A stretch of DNA of 64,000 nt, taken from contig JBBQWZ010000002.1 in the NCBI GenBank assembly GCA_038210135.1, positions 186,001 through 250,000 on the forward strand. Reading direction: 5' to 3'. Both the position numbers and the translations under genes were made by a program. This document shows, piece after piece, positions 17,385 to 25,924 of the stretch (positions within the stretch are counted from its first letter, which is position 1; every line of letters begins with the position of its first letter). The notes under the pieces were generated by a model, which saw nothing but the letters and a program-made list of their open reading frames with translations, was not told the DNA's origin and did not search any database. Source of the stretch: JBBQWZ01 sp038210135. Its GTDB lineage: Bacteria > Acidobacteriota > Terriglobia > Bryobacterales > Bryobacteraceae.

Positions 17385-18062
17385 TTAGGCCGCGCTGGCG
17401 TTATTGCCGAACCGGATTTTCTTCAGGCCGCTGAGGGCTAACAGACCGCCACCCATCATCAGCATGGTCATCGCTTCGGGCGTATCCGCCGGCGGATCTG
17501 GAGTGCTCGCTGTGCCGATTCCGAAATCAACCAGCACCGGGGAGCCCGCTCCTCCGATTGTCGCGATTCGAACGAAGCTTTGCGGAGTGTCGGACGTGAA
17601 TCCCCAGAAAGTAGCCAGGCCGAGGCCGCCGGTGGCTGGCGTATTCACGGTATATGTTTCGCCCGAGGAAAGGGTAATTTGGACGGGGTTTCCCTCCCAG
17701 TACGTTGCAAGGTGAAGAGATACAGCAGTCGCGGCGGCCAGATTGATTTGAATGAAGCTGTTGAGTGTATTGCTTCCTTTGAGTACCGGCACTCCCCAGG
17801 AGAAATGAGGACTCTCGACGTACGTGGCAACAAGCAGTGAATAGGACGCGTCGTAGTAGCCGACGATATTGACTCCCGCGACGGTCAAGCCAGCGGACGT
17901 GCCGTACGAGCCGAGCGCGGTGGAGCCAAAATCGAAGTTCGTAACCCCGGTAGTAACGATGGCAAAGGCGGGCTGGGTCGAGTAGGTTTGTATGACTGCC
18001 GCGTTCGAGGCAAAGGCGGCCAACAATAGCGGAAAAAGAACGCGGGTACAATTCAAGCTCAT
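17385..18062 (-). CDS. Secreted PEP-CTERM-type surface protein
   Basis: 225 aa from ATG at 18062, which has AAGGAG 7 nt upstream (an earlier in-frame start lacks one). N-terminal signal peptide (RVLFPLLLAAFASNAA), a beta-rich Ser/Thr/Gly body, and at the end a PEP-CTERM-like sorting tail: TPEAMTMLMMGGGLLALSGLKK, i.e. Pro-Glu, hydrophobic helix, basic end. The tail extends ~9 residues past the Lys pair, slightly longer than typical. Presumably processed by an exosortase encoded elsewhere. Function of the body unknown. Confidence 0.75.
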   Translation of the reverse strand: MSLNCTRVLFPLLLAAFASNAAVIQTYSTQPAFAIVTTGVTNFDFGSTALGSYGTSAGLTVAGVNIVGYYDASYSLLVATYVESPHFSWGVPVLKGSNTLNSFIQINLAAATAVSLHLATYWEGNPVQITLSSGETYTVNTPATGGLGLATFWGFTSDTPQSFVRIATIGGAGSPVLVDFGIGTASTPDPPADTPEAMTMLMMGGGLLALSGLKKIRFGNNASAA

Positions 18063-18265
18063 TACATGCTCCTTCAAGAGTTGGATGAACCGTTTCAGGA
18101 ACATCAGTTCGCCGTTTTCGCAACGGAAAATGCGAATGAGTAGCGGCCCGCCTCCCCGGGTTAAGACGAACCGCACAGCTTTTAGAAATTAGGAAGTGGG
18201 GGTTGGGGGCGAAACTTCTAACTCAGAGAAGCCTGTAAGCCCCAGCCTGGCTTGAACGAGGCTCG

Positions 18266-19642
18266 TTATTTCTTGAGGAGCGAGGCTGCGACCTTTTCCT
18301 GATATTCGGCCGCCTTTTTGAGAACGGCGGCGGAATCGAGGGTCTGCATTTTCCGATCGCGAACGATAACTTGGCCGTTGACCATGACGTCGCGGACATC
18401 AGACGCTTTGAGAGCATAGACAATCTGCGAGTAGACGTTGTATAGCGGTGCGGCGTGCGGCTGGTCCGTGCGGATGGCGATGATGTCGGCGCGTTTTCCG
18501 GCTTCGAGGGATCCGATTTGCGCGTCGAGACCGAGTACGCGAGCGCCGCCAATGGTCGCCATTTCGAGGGCTTGATAAGCATTGACGGAACGGGGATCCA
18601 TGGAGGTGACCTTCTGGAGCTTGGCGGCAAGGTCCATTTCCTCCATCAGGTCGTGGTCGTTATTGCTGCCGGCGACTCCATCAGTTCCGAGCCCGACGTT
18701 GATTCCGGCGCTGAAGAATTTCAGCAGCGGCGCGACGCCGCTGGCGAGTTTCATGTTGCTGGACGGATTGTGAGCGACTCCGACGCCGCGTGCTTTGAGG
18801 ATCTGGATATCGGCGTCGTCCACCCAGACGGCGTGGGCGGCGACGGTGCGTCCATTGAATGCGCCGATCGAATCCAGCACCTTCACGGGCGTCATTTTGC
18901 GGGCATTCAGAGTGTCCTCGTGTTCCTTTTTGGTTTCGTCCACGTGGATGATCAACGGGACCTTGTACTTGTTGGCAAGGGCGCGGGCGGCCTTGATGGA
19001 TTCGTCGGAGTTGGTATAGAGAGCATGCGGAGCAGGCGCGGGGGTAATGAGGCTGTCGTTCTGGAAGCGCTGAAGGAAGGCTTCGGTACCAGCGAGAGCG
19101 GCCTGGGGAGTTTTGTAGTCGGCGACGGGGAACGAGATGATGGTCTGGCCGAGGACGCCGCGTAGGCCAGCCTCTTTGGTGGCTTCGGCGACGGTTTCCT
19201 CGAAGTAATACATGTCGGTGTAGGTGGTGGTTCCAGAAAGTGCCATTTCGAGGCAGGCGAGGCGCGTACCCCAGCGGACGAAGTCGCGGGTGACGTTCTT
19301 GGCTTCGGCGGGAAAGATGTAGTTCTGGAGCCAGTCCTGGAGCCGCAGGTCATCGGCGATTCCGCGGAAGAGGGACATCGCGGCGTGGGTATGGGTGTTG
19401 ATGAAGCCGGGTGAAAGGATCCCGTCGATGGCGAGACGGTGTTTGGGCTGGAAGTCGCGATCGATACGGGATTGCGGGCCGACGGCGACAATGCGTTCAC
19501 CGCGGATGGCGACGGCTCCGTGATCGTAGACATGGCGCTGCGCGTCCATGGTGACGACCCAGCGCGCGGTCCAGATCCAGTCGACAGGTTCGGCGGCAAG
19601 AGTGGAAACGAGTAAGAGCAGCAGGCTAAAGGAACGAATCAT
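18266..19642 (-). CDS. Exported amidohydrolase (MtaD/TrzN-like deaminase family)
   Basis: 458 aa. Signal peptide (SFSLLLLLVSTLAAEP), then the metal-dependent hydrolase barrel: INTHTHAAMSL (HxH), HVDETKK, AAHAVWVDD and GLGTDGVAGSNND (catalytic Asp). Nearest to S-adenosylhomocysteine/5-methylthioadenosine or chlorohydrolase deaminases. ATG at 19642 has GAGG upstream; the gene overlaps the end of cdd by about 17 nt, so both are likely one operon, consistent with purine/pyrimidine salvage. Confidence 0.85.
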   Translation of the reverse strand: MIRSFSLLLLLVSTLAAEPVDWIWTARWVVTMDAQRHVYDHGAVAIRGERIVAVGPQSRIDRDFQPKHRLAIDGILSPGFINTHTHAAMSLFRGIADDLRLQDWLQNYIFPAEAKNVTRDFVRWGTRLACLEMALSGTTTYTDMYYFEETVAEATKEAGLRGVLGQTIISFPVADYKTPQAALAGTEAFLQRFQNDSLITPAPAPHALYTNSDESIKAARALANKYKVPLIIHVDETKKEHEDTLNARKMTPVKVLDSIGAFNGRTVAAHAVWVDDADIQILKARGVGVAHNPSSNMKLASGVAPLLKFFSAGINVGLGTDGVAGSNNDHDLMEEMDLAAKLQKVTSMDPRSVNAYQALEMATIGGARVLGLDAQIGSLEAGKRADIIAIRTDQPHAAPLYNVYSQIVYALKASDVRDVMVNGQVIVRDRKMQTLDSAAVLKKAAEYQEKVAASLLKK

Positions 19643-20018
19643 CAAAGGGCCTCGGGAACAGATCGCGCATGCGCAGGGCTTCGGTTTCGCCGCACGGATT
19701 GACGAGCAGGATTTCGATATCGCCGCAGAATTCCCAGAGAATCTGGCGGCATGCCCCGCAGGGCGGAGTCAACGTGGGAGCGTCGGCGGCGACGGCCATT
19801 CGCCGGAATTGACGGGGTCGCAAGCCTTCGGAGATGGCCTTGAAAATGGCTACGCGCTCGGCGCAGACTGTCAGTCCGTAGGTGGCGTTTTCGACGTTGC
19901 AGCCGGTATGGATGCGGCCCGCGTGGTCTTCGAGCGCGGCTCCGACGAGAAAGCGGGAGAAGGGCGCATGAGCGTGTTCGCGGGCGGCTACAGCGGCCGC
20001 GGCCAAGGAGTCGAGCAT
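19626..20018 (-). CDS. cdd: Cytidine deaminase
   Basis: 130 aa, the usual size for tetrameric bacterial CDA. Zinc ligands and catalytic Glu: CNVENATYGLTVCAERVA and PCGACRQ. Converts (deoxy)cytidine to (deoxy)uridine. ATG at 20018 follows GAGGG; longer upstream reading is not supported. Divergent from the nucleoside phosphorylase gene across 43 bp. Confidence 0.95.
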   Translation of the reverse strand: MLDSLAAAAVAAREHAHAPFSRFLVGAALEDHAGRIHTGCNVENATYGLTVCAERVAIFKAISEGLRPRQFRRMAVAADAPTLTPPCGACRQILWEFCGDIEILLVNPCGETEALRMRDLFPRPFDDSFL

Positions 20019-20061
20019 GGAACCCTCATTGTAGCCGCCATTGTTAGAATGAAGGCCGCCT

Positions 20062-20862
20062 ATGAATGAAGCGCTGTCATTTTTATCCACCAAGATCAAG
20101 ACAAGACCGACGGTTGGAGTGGTGCTGGGATCCGGCTTAGGCGCGTTTGCGGACACGCTCGACGATGCGGTGGAGATTCCTTATGCGTCGATTCCGGGCT
20201 GGCCGCCGTCTACGGCAGTGGGTCACGCGGGGAAGTTGGTAGTTGGAGGCGTAGGCGGCGTTACAGTGGCGGTCCTGGCGGGACGGGCGCATTTCTACGA
20301 GGGTTACACGCCGCAGCAGGTTGTTTTCGGCGTCCGCGTGTTGGGTAAGCTGGGCGTCCAGAGCCTGGTTTTGACGAATGCGGCCGGTGGAATCAACCTT
20401 AATTACGGGCAAGGCTCGCTGGTATTGATCTCTGACCATATTAACTTGCAGGGATTTAATCCTTTATTAGGTCCGAATGATGATGCCTTGGGGCCTCGCT
20501 TTCCGGATATGAGCGATGCCTATGCGAAGGCGTACCGCGCGATCGCAAAGGACGCAGCGGCGGAACTGGGGATCGACTTGGCGGAAGGGGTGTATGCGGC
20601 GCTGTCGGGACCGAGTTACGAAACGCCAGCGGAGATCCGGTATCTGCGGACCATTGGCGCGGATCTAGTGGGGATGTCCACGGCCGGCGAAGTGATTGCC
20701 GCGAATCACATGGGAATCCGGTGCGTAGCAATTTCATGCGTTACGAACATGGCGGCTGGAGTGTTGGATCAAAAGATCCAGCATGAAGAGGTTCTCGAGA
20801 CCGGGGCCCGGGTCCGCGACACCCTAGTCCGACTGCTGCGGGTGGTGATTCCGAGATTGTAG
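20062..20862 (+). CDS. Purine nucleoside phosphorylase (trimeric, PNP/MTAP type)
   Basis: 266 aa. GSGLGAFADTL (phosphate loop), GRAHFYEGYTPQQV, LTNAAGGIN, GPSYETPAEIRYL and GADLVGMSTAGEVIAANH define the high-molecular-weight purine nucleoside phosphorylase family. Cleaves (deoxy)inosine/guanosine with phosphate. An extended -10 (TGT-TAGAAT, 20042-20050) ends 11 nt before the ATG and no strong Shine-Dalgarno is seen, so a leaderless start is likely. Confidence 0.95.
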   Translation: MNEALSFLSTKIKTRPTVGVVLGSGLGAFADTLDDAVEIPYASIPGWPPSTAVGHAGKLVVGGVGGVTVAVLAGRAHFYEGYTPQQVVFGVRVLGKLGVQSLVLTNAAGGINLNYGQGSLVLISDHINLQGFNPLLGPNDDALGPRFPDMSDAYAKAYRAIAKDAAAELGIDLAEGVYAALSGPSYETPAEIRYLRTIGADLVGMSTAGEVIAANHMGIRCVAISCVTNMAAGVLDQKIQHEEVLETGARVRDTLVRLLRVVIPRL

Positions 20863-20969
20863 CCGCTGCCTCCATCTTTTTTGCGAACGCGAGGGGCACC
20901 TTACTTCCAAAGAGCTGAATGAGGATCTGTGCGTAGAGGGTCCTCTGGTTGACGGTTCGAACCCGGAAT

Positions 20970-20989
20970 CCCCGCACTCACGTGCGGGG
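20970..20989. repeat. Perfect palindrome related to the one at 7982-8001
   Basis: CCCCGCAC-TCAC-GTGCGGGG, 8-bp stem and 4-nt loop, followed by CTATAG (TTATAA at the other copy). Not next to a stop codon, so a dispersed element is more likely than a simple terminator. Confidence 0.6.
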
Positions 20990-21220
20990 CTATAGCGGTG
21001 TGATCTGGGCACCTGGGTTGAGGTATCGCCAGGCTTGGCGAAGCGGGAGTTTTACTCGAGATCCTCACTCGAAGGAATTATTATCACGAGTTATTCCCGG
21101 TCCGCGGCCCAGTTCTCTGCATGGGCAGCCGGCGGAACGTATCGGAGAACCGCCTCCGATCCGGCGTCTGGGTCTTCAAGCTGTTCTTAAAGCGGGCGGG
21201 GTGGAGGGGTTGCGGTGGTC

Positions 21221-21275
21221 CGCTTCCGACGCACTCCTTCGGAGCGCTTTGGGCGCGGCTCGGATTTGGCGGCTG
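21221..21275. repeat. Dispersed hairpin repeat, copy A
   Basis: Shares CGCTTCCGACGCACTCC, a hairpin around TTCGGAG, and GCGCGGCTCGGATT with copies at 25108, 55294 and 61628. Only the hairpin half is present here. Confidence 0.75.
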
Positions 21276-21458
21276 GGTGCAGTTGTCTGTTGCGATCGGG
21301 TTGGTCCGATCGATGGACCGCGTTGGGAGACGCTAGATCCTGAGGAGAGTTTGATTTCTCAAGTCACCCAATCGCGTTCACTCCTTATATAGATACTTTG
21401 TTCGTATTCGGAAACTCCGCCTGCCATTGCCAGGTTACTCAAATAGCAGTGTCGCAGT

Positions 21459-21530
21459 TATTGACATTATTTCTTTCTTATTTTCAAGCATTTAGCTTTT
21501 AAACGAGGAGTTTTAAATATTGACCTTGTA
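21459..21530 (+). promoter_or_regulatory. AT-rich leader upstream of the phage-like cluster
   Basis: About 70 bp of strongly AT-rich DNA in an otherwise GC-rich window, containing TTGACA at 21461-21466 but no matching -10 at standard spacing. Its place ~100 bp before the first virion gene suggests the control region of the cluster; this is inference. Confidence 0.4.
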
Positions 21531-21630
21531 CTCTGAGCTCGGGTAAGAGATTTCGAGGGGAGCGGCGGGCGCCCGGCAGATTTGCTTCCAGCATCTCTTA
21601 TGCTCGCAAGCGATGAAAGAGGAAGGATGA

Positions 21631-22275
21631 ATGAAAGAACAAAAGCAGGACCCGGCGCCAAGGGAACAAGCTTTAGATGAAACGCCGGATCGGCAGCCGG
21701 ATGAGGTCGTGTCGATCTCTCCGGCTGAGTTGGAAAGCGCTTTGTATCCTCCGGAAGTCGCGACGAAGACCGGCAAGAGGTCGAAAAAGAGCACCAATGT
21801 GCCCTTTCCGAAAGGGAAAAAAGCGGAGCGGAGCGGCGAGGGATTTGGCGATGCGTCTGGCGATGCTGGTCCCGGTTTCCAGAAGGACGCCAGTCATTCC
21901 GATCAGGGATCGCAGGACGCGGATCCAGAGCGCGCGGACGCTGCGCGCCGTGGAATCTATGACCAGCATGATGCGTACAACGAACACGACGCGCGAGATC
22001 AGGAAGAGAAAGGCCATGACCATAAAGGTCATCGGGAGTCGCGGCTGGAACGACTGGACAAGCTGATCAACCTGGTCGAGGAGAAGCTTTTGGCGGGAGC
22101 CAGCAAGCCTTCGGTGGCGGATTGGATTCGGCTGACGGAGTTCGAGCGCGAATTGATGAAAACCAACGGGCCACGCGAAGTTCGAGTGACTTGGGTGACG
22201 CCCACCGCCGAAGACGTCAAGAGAGTATTTGGCCCAAGAAAGCGCAGCCCGAAGGACAGGCAGGATGCCGCGTAA
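21631..22275 (+). CDS. Hydrophilic protein in small-terminase position, His/Asp-rich
   Basis: 214 aa, highly charged. Residues 113-134 are packed with His, Asp and Glu (YDQHDAYNEHD, GHDHKGH), suggesting metal binding; residues 139-175 form a predicted helical pair (LERLDKLINLVEEKLL). It overlaps terL by 11 nt and is the first gene of the cluster, where the small terminase subunit is expected, but no DNA-binding helix-turn-helix is obvious. ATG follows GAGGAAGG. Small terminase is inferred from position only. Confidence 0.6.
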   Translation: MKEQKQDPAPREQALDETPDRQPDEVVSISPAELESALYPPEVATKTGKRSKKSTNVPFPKGKKAERSGEGFGDASGDAGPGFQKDASHSDQGSQDADPERADAARRGIYDQHDAYNEHDARDQEEKGHDHKGHRESRLERLDKLINLVEEKLLAGASKPSVADWIRLTEFERELMKTNGPREVRVTWVTPTAEDVKRVFGPRKRSPKDRQDAA

Positions 22276-23593
22276 GGGGCACGCCAACGGGCACGGGGAG
22301 TCGGGAGATGGAAGCATTCTCAATTTGGGGATATTTTCTGAGTTGTTGCCATCGCAACATCGGTTTGTCTCGTCCACGGCAAGGTTTAAGGGGTTTTCTG
22401 GACCGGTGGGGTCGGGCAAGAGCATGGCGCTGTGCGTTCAGGCGCTCAGTTGCTGTCTTGCGAGTCCGGGGCTGACGGGATTACTGGCGGCTCCGACACT
22501 GCCGTTGTTGCGGGCGGCGACGCTTCAAAGTCTCGTGCAACTGCTCCAAAGATTCCGGATTGAGTACGACTGGAATAAGAGCGACGGAGTGATGACGTTG
22601 AAAGCCGTCGACGCAAAAATCCTGTTGCGGTCGCTCACAGAAGCGGACGCGCTGCGGGGCACGAACCTGGCGTGGTTCGGCGTGGATGAATTGACGTATG
22701 CGCCGGAAGAAAGCTGGCTGCAGCTGGAGGCGCGGTTGCGAGATCCGCGGTCGCAGCGGATGGAGGGCTTCGGGGTTTGGACTCCAAACGGATTTGATTG
22801 GGTATACGAGAGGTTCATCGCAAATCCGGTTGCAGGGTACGAGGTGATCCTGGCTAAGCCCAAAGAGAACCGCTATTTGCTGGATGCGGTTCCGGACTAC
22901 TATGAGCGGCTGGAGCACAGCTACGATGCGCTGCGGTACCGGCAGGAAGTTCTTGGGGAGTACCTGGCTTTAACGGCAGGCCGAGTGTACAGGGAGTTTG
23001 ATCGGGCGCATCATGTGGAACGCATGAGCTTGCGGGAAGAGTTGCCGCTGCTGGTTGCGTTCGACTTCAATGTCGATCCGATGTGTGCCGTTGTGGCGCA
23101 AATCGCTGACGGATCCGTGCGCGTACTGGATGAGATCGTGCTGGCGAGATCTTCCACTGAACAAGCCTGCGAGGAACTCTTTGCCAGATGGCCGGCGCAT
23201 CGGGCCGGAGTGCATGTTTACGCAGACGCAAGTGGCCAGTCGATGCGGACGGCGGGGACATCCGACGTGCAGATCCTGCGGTCGCTGATCACGCCGGCCC
23301 GGTATGGCCGGGTGGAATTCAAAATGGCGAAAAGGAATCCGGCGGTGCGAGATCGGGTGCAACTGATGAATGCGAAGTTGCGGTCAGCGACGGGGGAGGT
23401 CCGAATGACAGTGGATCCGAAGTGCGTCGATCTAATCAAAGACTTTGAGCAGGTGGTTTACAAGGAGAACAGCGTAGTGATCGACAAGGAGCGGGACGCG
23501 AAACGAACGCATTTGTCGGATGCGCTTGGGTATTTGGTGTGGCAGGAGTTCGAGAGTCCACGGGCCGGGGAGCGGGGGGAACGGATCCTGTAG
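22265..23593 (+). CDS. terL: Phage terminase large subunit (packaging ATPase/nuclease)
   Basis: 442 aa from ATG at 22265. ATPase: Walker A GPVGSGKS (46-53), Walker B WFGVDEL (Asp141, catalytic Glu142). RNase-H-type nuclease with acids in VAFDFN (Asp267), YADASG (Asp321) and HLSDALGY (Asp419). All catalytic positions are intact, so DNA packaging should be functional. It cuts and pumps DNA into the procapsid through the portal encoded next. Confidence 0.92.
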   Translation: MPRKGHANGHGESGDGSILNLGIFSELLPSQHRFVSSTARFKGFSGPVGSGKSMALCVQALSCCLASPGLTGLLAAPTLPLLRAATLQSLVQLLQRFRIEYDWNKSDGVMTLKAVDAKILLRSLTEADALRGTNLAWFGVDELTYAPEESWLQLEARLRDPRSQRMEGFGVWTPNGFDWVYERFIANPVAGYEVILAKPKENRYLLDAVPDYYERLEHSYDALRYRQEVLGEYLALTAGRVYREFDRAHHVERMSLREELPLLVAFDFNVDPMCAVVAQIADGSVRVLDEIVLARSSTEQACEELFARWPAHRAGVHVYADASGQSMRTAGTSDVQILRSLITPARYGRVEFKMAKRNPAVRDRVQLMNAKLRSATGEVRMTVDPKCVDLIKDFEQVVYKENSVVIDKERDAKRTHLSDALGYLVWQEFESPRAGERGERIL

Positions 23594-23650
23594 GCCGGAA
23601 GACGACTAGCGATTCCGCGGGCGATCGCGGTGGAGACATGGGAGGCTGGC

Positions 23651-25024
23651 TTGATTGATATCGATTTAGAACATCCAGAATACCGCGGGAAGACAGCGGT
23701 TTGGAAACAATATCGCGATTTGTACGCGGGGGGCGAGCAGATGAAGAGCAGCGCCTCCGAATACCTGGTGCGGCGTCAACGGGAACCGGGCGACGTGTAT
23801 GGAGAGCGGCTGCGGCGCGCGTTCTATGAGAATTACATCGGTTCGATCGTGGACTGGTATGGAGCCACGCTGTTCCGGCGTGAGCCGGTGCTGGCGTTTG
23901 ATGGGCGTAACGATCCCGGCCGGACCTTCTTTTCGGAGCTGATCGAGGATTGCGATTTGCGAGGCACGAACCTCTCCGACCTTTTCCGGCGGCAGTTTCT
24001 CACGACTCTGGTGAGCGGATCCAGTTATGTGCTGGTGGATTTTCCGCGGCTTCCCGAGAAGGCGGCGAATCGAGCGCAAGAAGATGCAACCGGCGCGTCG
24101 CGAGCGTATTTGGTGGAGTATTCGCCGGAAGATCTGATCAATTGGAGCTATGACGAGCGCGGCAATTTCGAATGGGTGGTACTCCGAACGCGGTCGCTGC
24201 GGAAAGAGAATCCGGAAGACAAGGATTGGGTGGAGGAAACGCGCTGGTCGTACTTTGACAAGGCGGCGTTCCGGCACTTCCGGCGAGTGGGCGACAGCGG
24301 ATCCGTTGAACTGCTGGCGGAGGGAACGCACGGTTTGGCGAAGCAGTCGAGGGTACCGCTGTTTGGGACGCAGCTTCCGGAAGGCATGTGGCTGATGAAC
24401 CGGGCGGGACTGCTGCAACTCGAGCATTTCAACAAATCGAATGCGCTGGGGTGGGCATTGACGATGGGGCTGTTCGCAATGCCGGTGATCTACTCGGATC
24501 GCGAGTGGACCCAAATAGTTGGCGAGAGCTACTACATTCAACTGGGGCCAGAGGACAAATTCGGTTGGACGGAGCCGGAGGGCAAGGTCTACCAATTGGC
24601 CGCCGAGAATTTGGAGCGGCTGAAGGGCGAGATCTACCGGGTGTGTTACCTGGCGCAAATGGGTGGTCCGATTGTGGGTGCACAGCAGACCAGCGGATTG
24701 AGCAAGCAGCGTGATTTTTCAGTTACGCAAGAGGTTTTGCGCTCGTTTGGAGACTGCATGAAGGATCATCTGCGGCGGGTGCTACAAGCGGTCAGCGACG
24801 CGCGGGAAGACGGCCTCCATGTTGGCGTGACGGGTATGGACGAATTCGATATCGGCGATTTCGGATTGGAACTGGACGATGCGGAGCGGATCCTGCGGCT
24901 GGGGATCGGGTCCGAGACGTTGAAGAAAGAAATTTTCAAGAAGTTGGCGCTGAAATTTTTGTGTGACGTGGGACAGGATGTGAAATCGAAGATCTCGGAC
25001 GAGATCGAGGCGGTTGAGAGTTGA
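23651..25024 (+). CDS. Phage portal protein
   Basis: About 457 aa. Sequence pattern of phage portals: YYENYIGSIVDWYGATLF-like wing helix near residue 65, VEYSPEDLINW, and the C-terminal crown with QTSGLSKQRDFSVTQEVLRSF. A TTG at 23651 has GGGAGG 5 nt upstream and is preferred; a GTG at 23630 would add seven residues. Forms the dodecameric DNA channel at one capsid vertex. Directly after terL. Confidence 0.85.
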   Translation: MIDIDLEHPEYRGKTAVWKQYRDLYAGGEQMKSSASEYLVRRQREPGDVYGERLRRAFYENYIGSIVDWYGATLFRREPVLAFDGRNDPGRTFFSELIEDCDLRGTNLSDLFRRQFLTTLVSGSSYVLVDFPRLPEKAANRAQEDATGASRAYLVEYSPEDLINWSYDERGNFEWVVLRTRSLRKENPEDKDWVEETRWSYFDKAAFRHFRRVGDSGSVELLAEGTHGLAKQSRVPLFGTQLPEGMWLMNRAGLLQLEHFNKSNALGWALTMGLFAMPVIYSDREWTQIVGESYYIQLGPEDKFGWTEPEGKVYQLAAENLERLKGEIYRVCYLAQMGGPIVGAQQTSGLSKQRDFSVTQEVLRSFGDCMKDHLRRVLQAVSDAREDGLHVGVTGMDEFDIGDFGLELDDAERILRLGIGSETLKKEIFKKLALKFLCDVGQDVKSKISDEIEAVES

Positions 25025-25107
25025 GGCTGGATGGGTCTGATTGACTCTTTCGGTCGGAGCGGTGGAACTGGTCGCGGGGCACTCCGCCGAAAATCAACGT
25101 TCCTGTC

Positions 25108-25235
25108 CGCTTCCGACGTGCTCCTTCGGAGCACTGTGGTCGCGGCTCGAATTCGGGTGTCTGGTCGAATCGGCCGCGAAGTCGGCTAGGGTCCCATCGC
25201 TCACGCTCAGGGTTCACGCTCAGGGTTCACGGCGG
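25108..25235. repeat. Dispersed hairpin repeat, copy B (complete, both halves)
   Basis: Hairpin half at 25108-25155 with a perfect 7-bp stem GTGCTCC-TTC-GGAGCAC. The second half, GGTCCCATCGCTCACGCTC, starts near 25190; its ACGCTCAGGGTTC core is duplicated in tandem at about 25203-25229. Lies between portal and scaffold genes. Confidence 0.75.
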
Positions 25236-25264
25236 TAAGGCGCCGTTTGGAGGAGTCATTTTAG

Positions 25265-25288
25265 CCGGCCTATTTGGCCGGTTTTTTT
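25265..25288 (+). terminator. Rho-independent terminator between portal and scaffold genes
   Basis: CCGGCC-TATTT-GGCCGG followed by seven T. It sits 15 bp before the scaffold GTG, so transcription of the head genes is likely divided here. Confidence 0.75.
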
Positions 25289-25303
25289 AATGGAGGTTTT
25301 GCC

Positions 25304-25795
25304 GTGGACGATATTCGTGAAATATTGCGGGAAGTAATGGGGGAGTTTCAGCATTCGATGCTCGAGGAAGAGCGGAAGAAGCGCGGCGAACTGGAGCAGA
25401 AGATTCAGGAACTGAGCCAGCGCACGGAGGAAGCGGAGCGGAGTTCCTCGGTGCGGGCGGAGCTACAAAGGCTGGGCGTCGCCAAGATCGAGTTGGCATA
25501 TCGGGCGGTACGGGACGACGTTTTTCGTTCCGAAGAGGGTCGACTAATGGGTCGGGCGGAGCAAGGCGGCGTCGGGTTGAAAGAGTATTTGACAAGATTC
25601 GTCGAAGAAAATCCAGAGTTCCTGCCGGCTCGGATCGCGGGCGGCTCGGGTAGCCCGGCGACGCAGCGTCCGTCTGCGAATGGGAATGGCGGGGTGGATC
25701 TGGACCGAATCAAGCCGGGAATGAGTAGTGAGGAATTGGAGAGAGTCCGGCACGAAATTTCGAGAATTGCTTCGCAGACGCTACGCGGTCTGTAA
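25304..25795 (+). CDS. Putative capsid scaffolding protein
   Basis: 163 aa from GTG at 25304 (GGAGG 7 nt upstream). Residues ~1-60 form a charged coiled coil (EEERKKRGELEQKIQELSQR), followed by a helical middle and a disordered Gly/Ser/Asn linker and a C-terminal basic helix (ELERVRHEISRIASQTLRG), the arrangement of phage scaffolds whose C-terminal helix binds coat. It directly precedes the coat gene. No protease is fused or adjacent. Confidence 0.7.
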   Translation: MDDIREILREVMGEFQHSMLEEERKKRGELEQKIQELSQRTEEAERSSSVRAELQRLGVAKIELAYRAVRDDVFRSEEGRLMGRAEQGGVGLKEYLTRFVEENPEFLPARIAGGSGSPATQRPSANGNGGVDLDRIKPGMSSEELERVRHEISRIASQTLRGL

Positions 25796-25858
25796 AAGTC
25801 GCGCGCGATTCTTGGCGGAATGAATGGCAGCAGCACAGGACTGCCGTGAGCAGGAAGG

Positions 25859-25880
25859 GACCGGCGGGAGACTGCCGGTC
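25859..25880 (+). terminator. Hairpin between scaffold and coat genes
   Basis: GACCGGC-GGGAGACT-GCCGGTC, 7-bp perfect stem, followed by TTTTTCTTTT. Either a terminator/attenuator or a 5' stabiliser of the coat mRNA. Confidence 0.65.
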
Positions 25881-25924
25881 TTTTTCTTTTGCGACAGCCG
25901 GTGAAGAGGGAAAAAGGAGAGTAA

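Larger units (their letters stand above)
20863..21630. other. Intergenic region before the phage-like cluster
   Basis: No convincing gene. It contains a perfect palindrome (20970-20989), one copy of the dispersed hairpin repeat (21221-21275) and an AT-rich stretch (21459-21530) leading into the first virion gene. The overlapping short reading frames are repeat-derived and lack coding character. Confidence 0.6.

Noticed and set aside
20951..20965. tRNA T-arm-like GGTTCGAACC
   Set aside because: Only three stem pairs form and no anticodon or acceptor stem can be drawn around it.
23666..24658. 330-codon minus-strand frame opposite the portal gene
   Set aside because: Shadow frame; the portal reading has motifs and context.
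24936..25217. Short frames starting MNPERER at repeat copies B and D (also 61580-61789)
   Set aside because: Similarity is due to the shared non-coding repeat, not a conserved protein.
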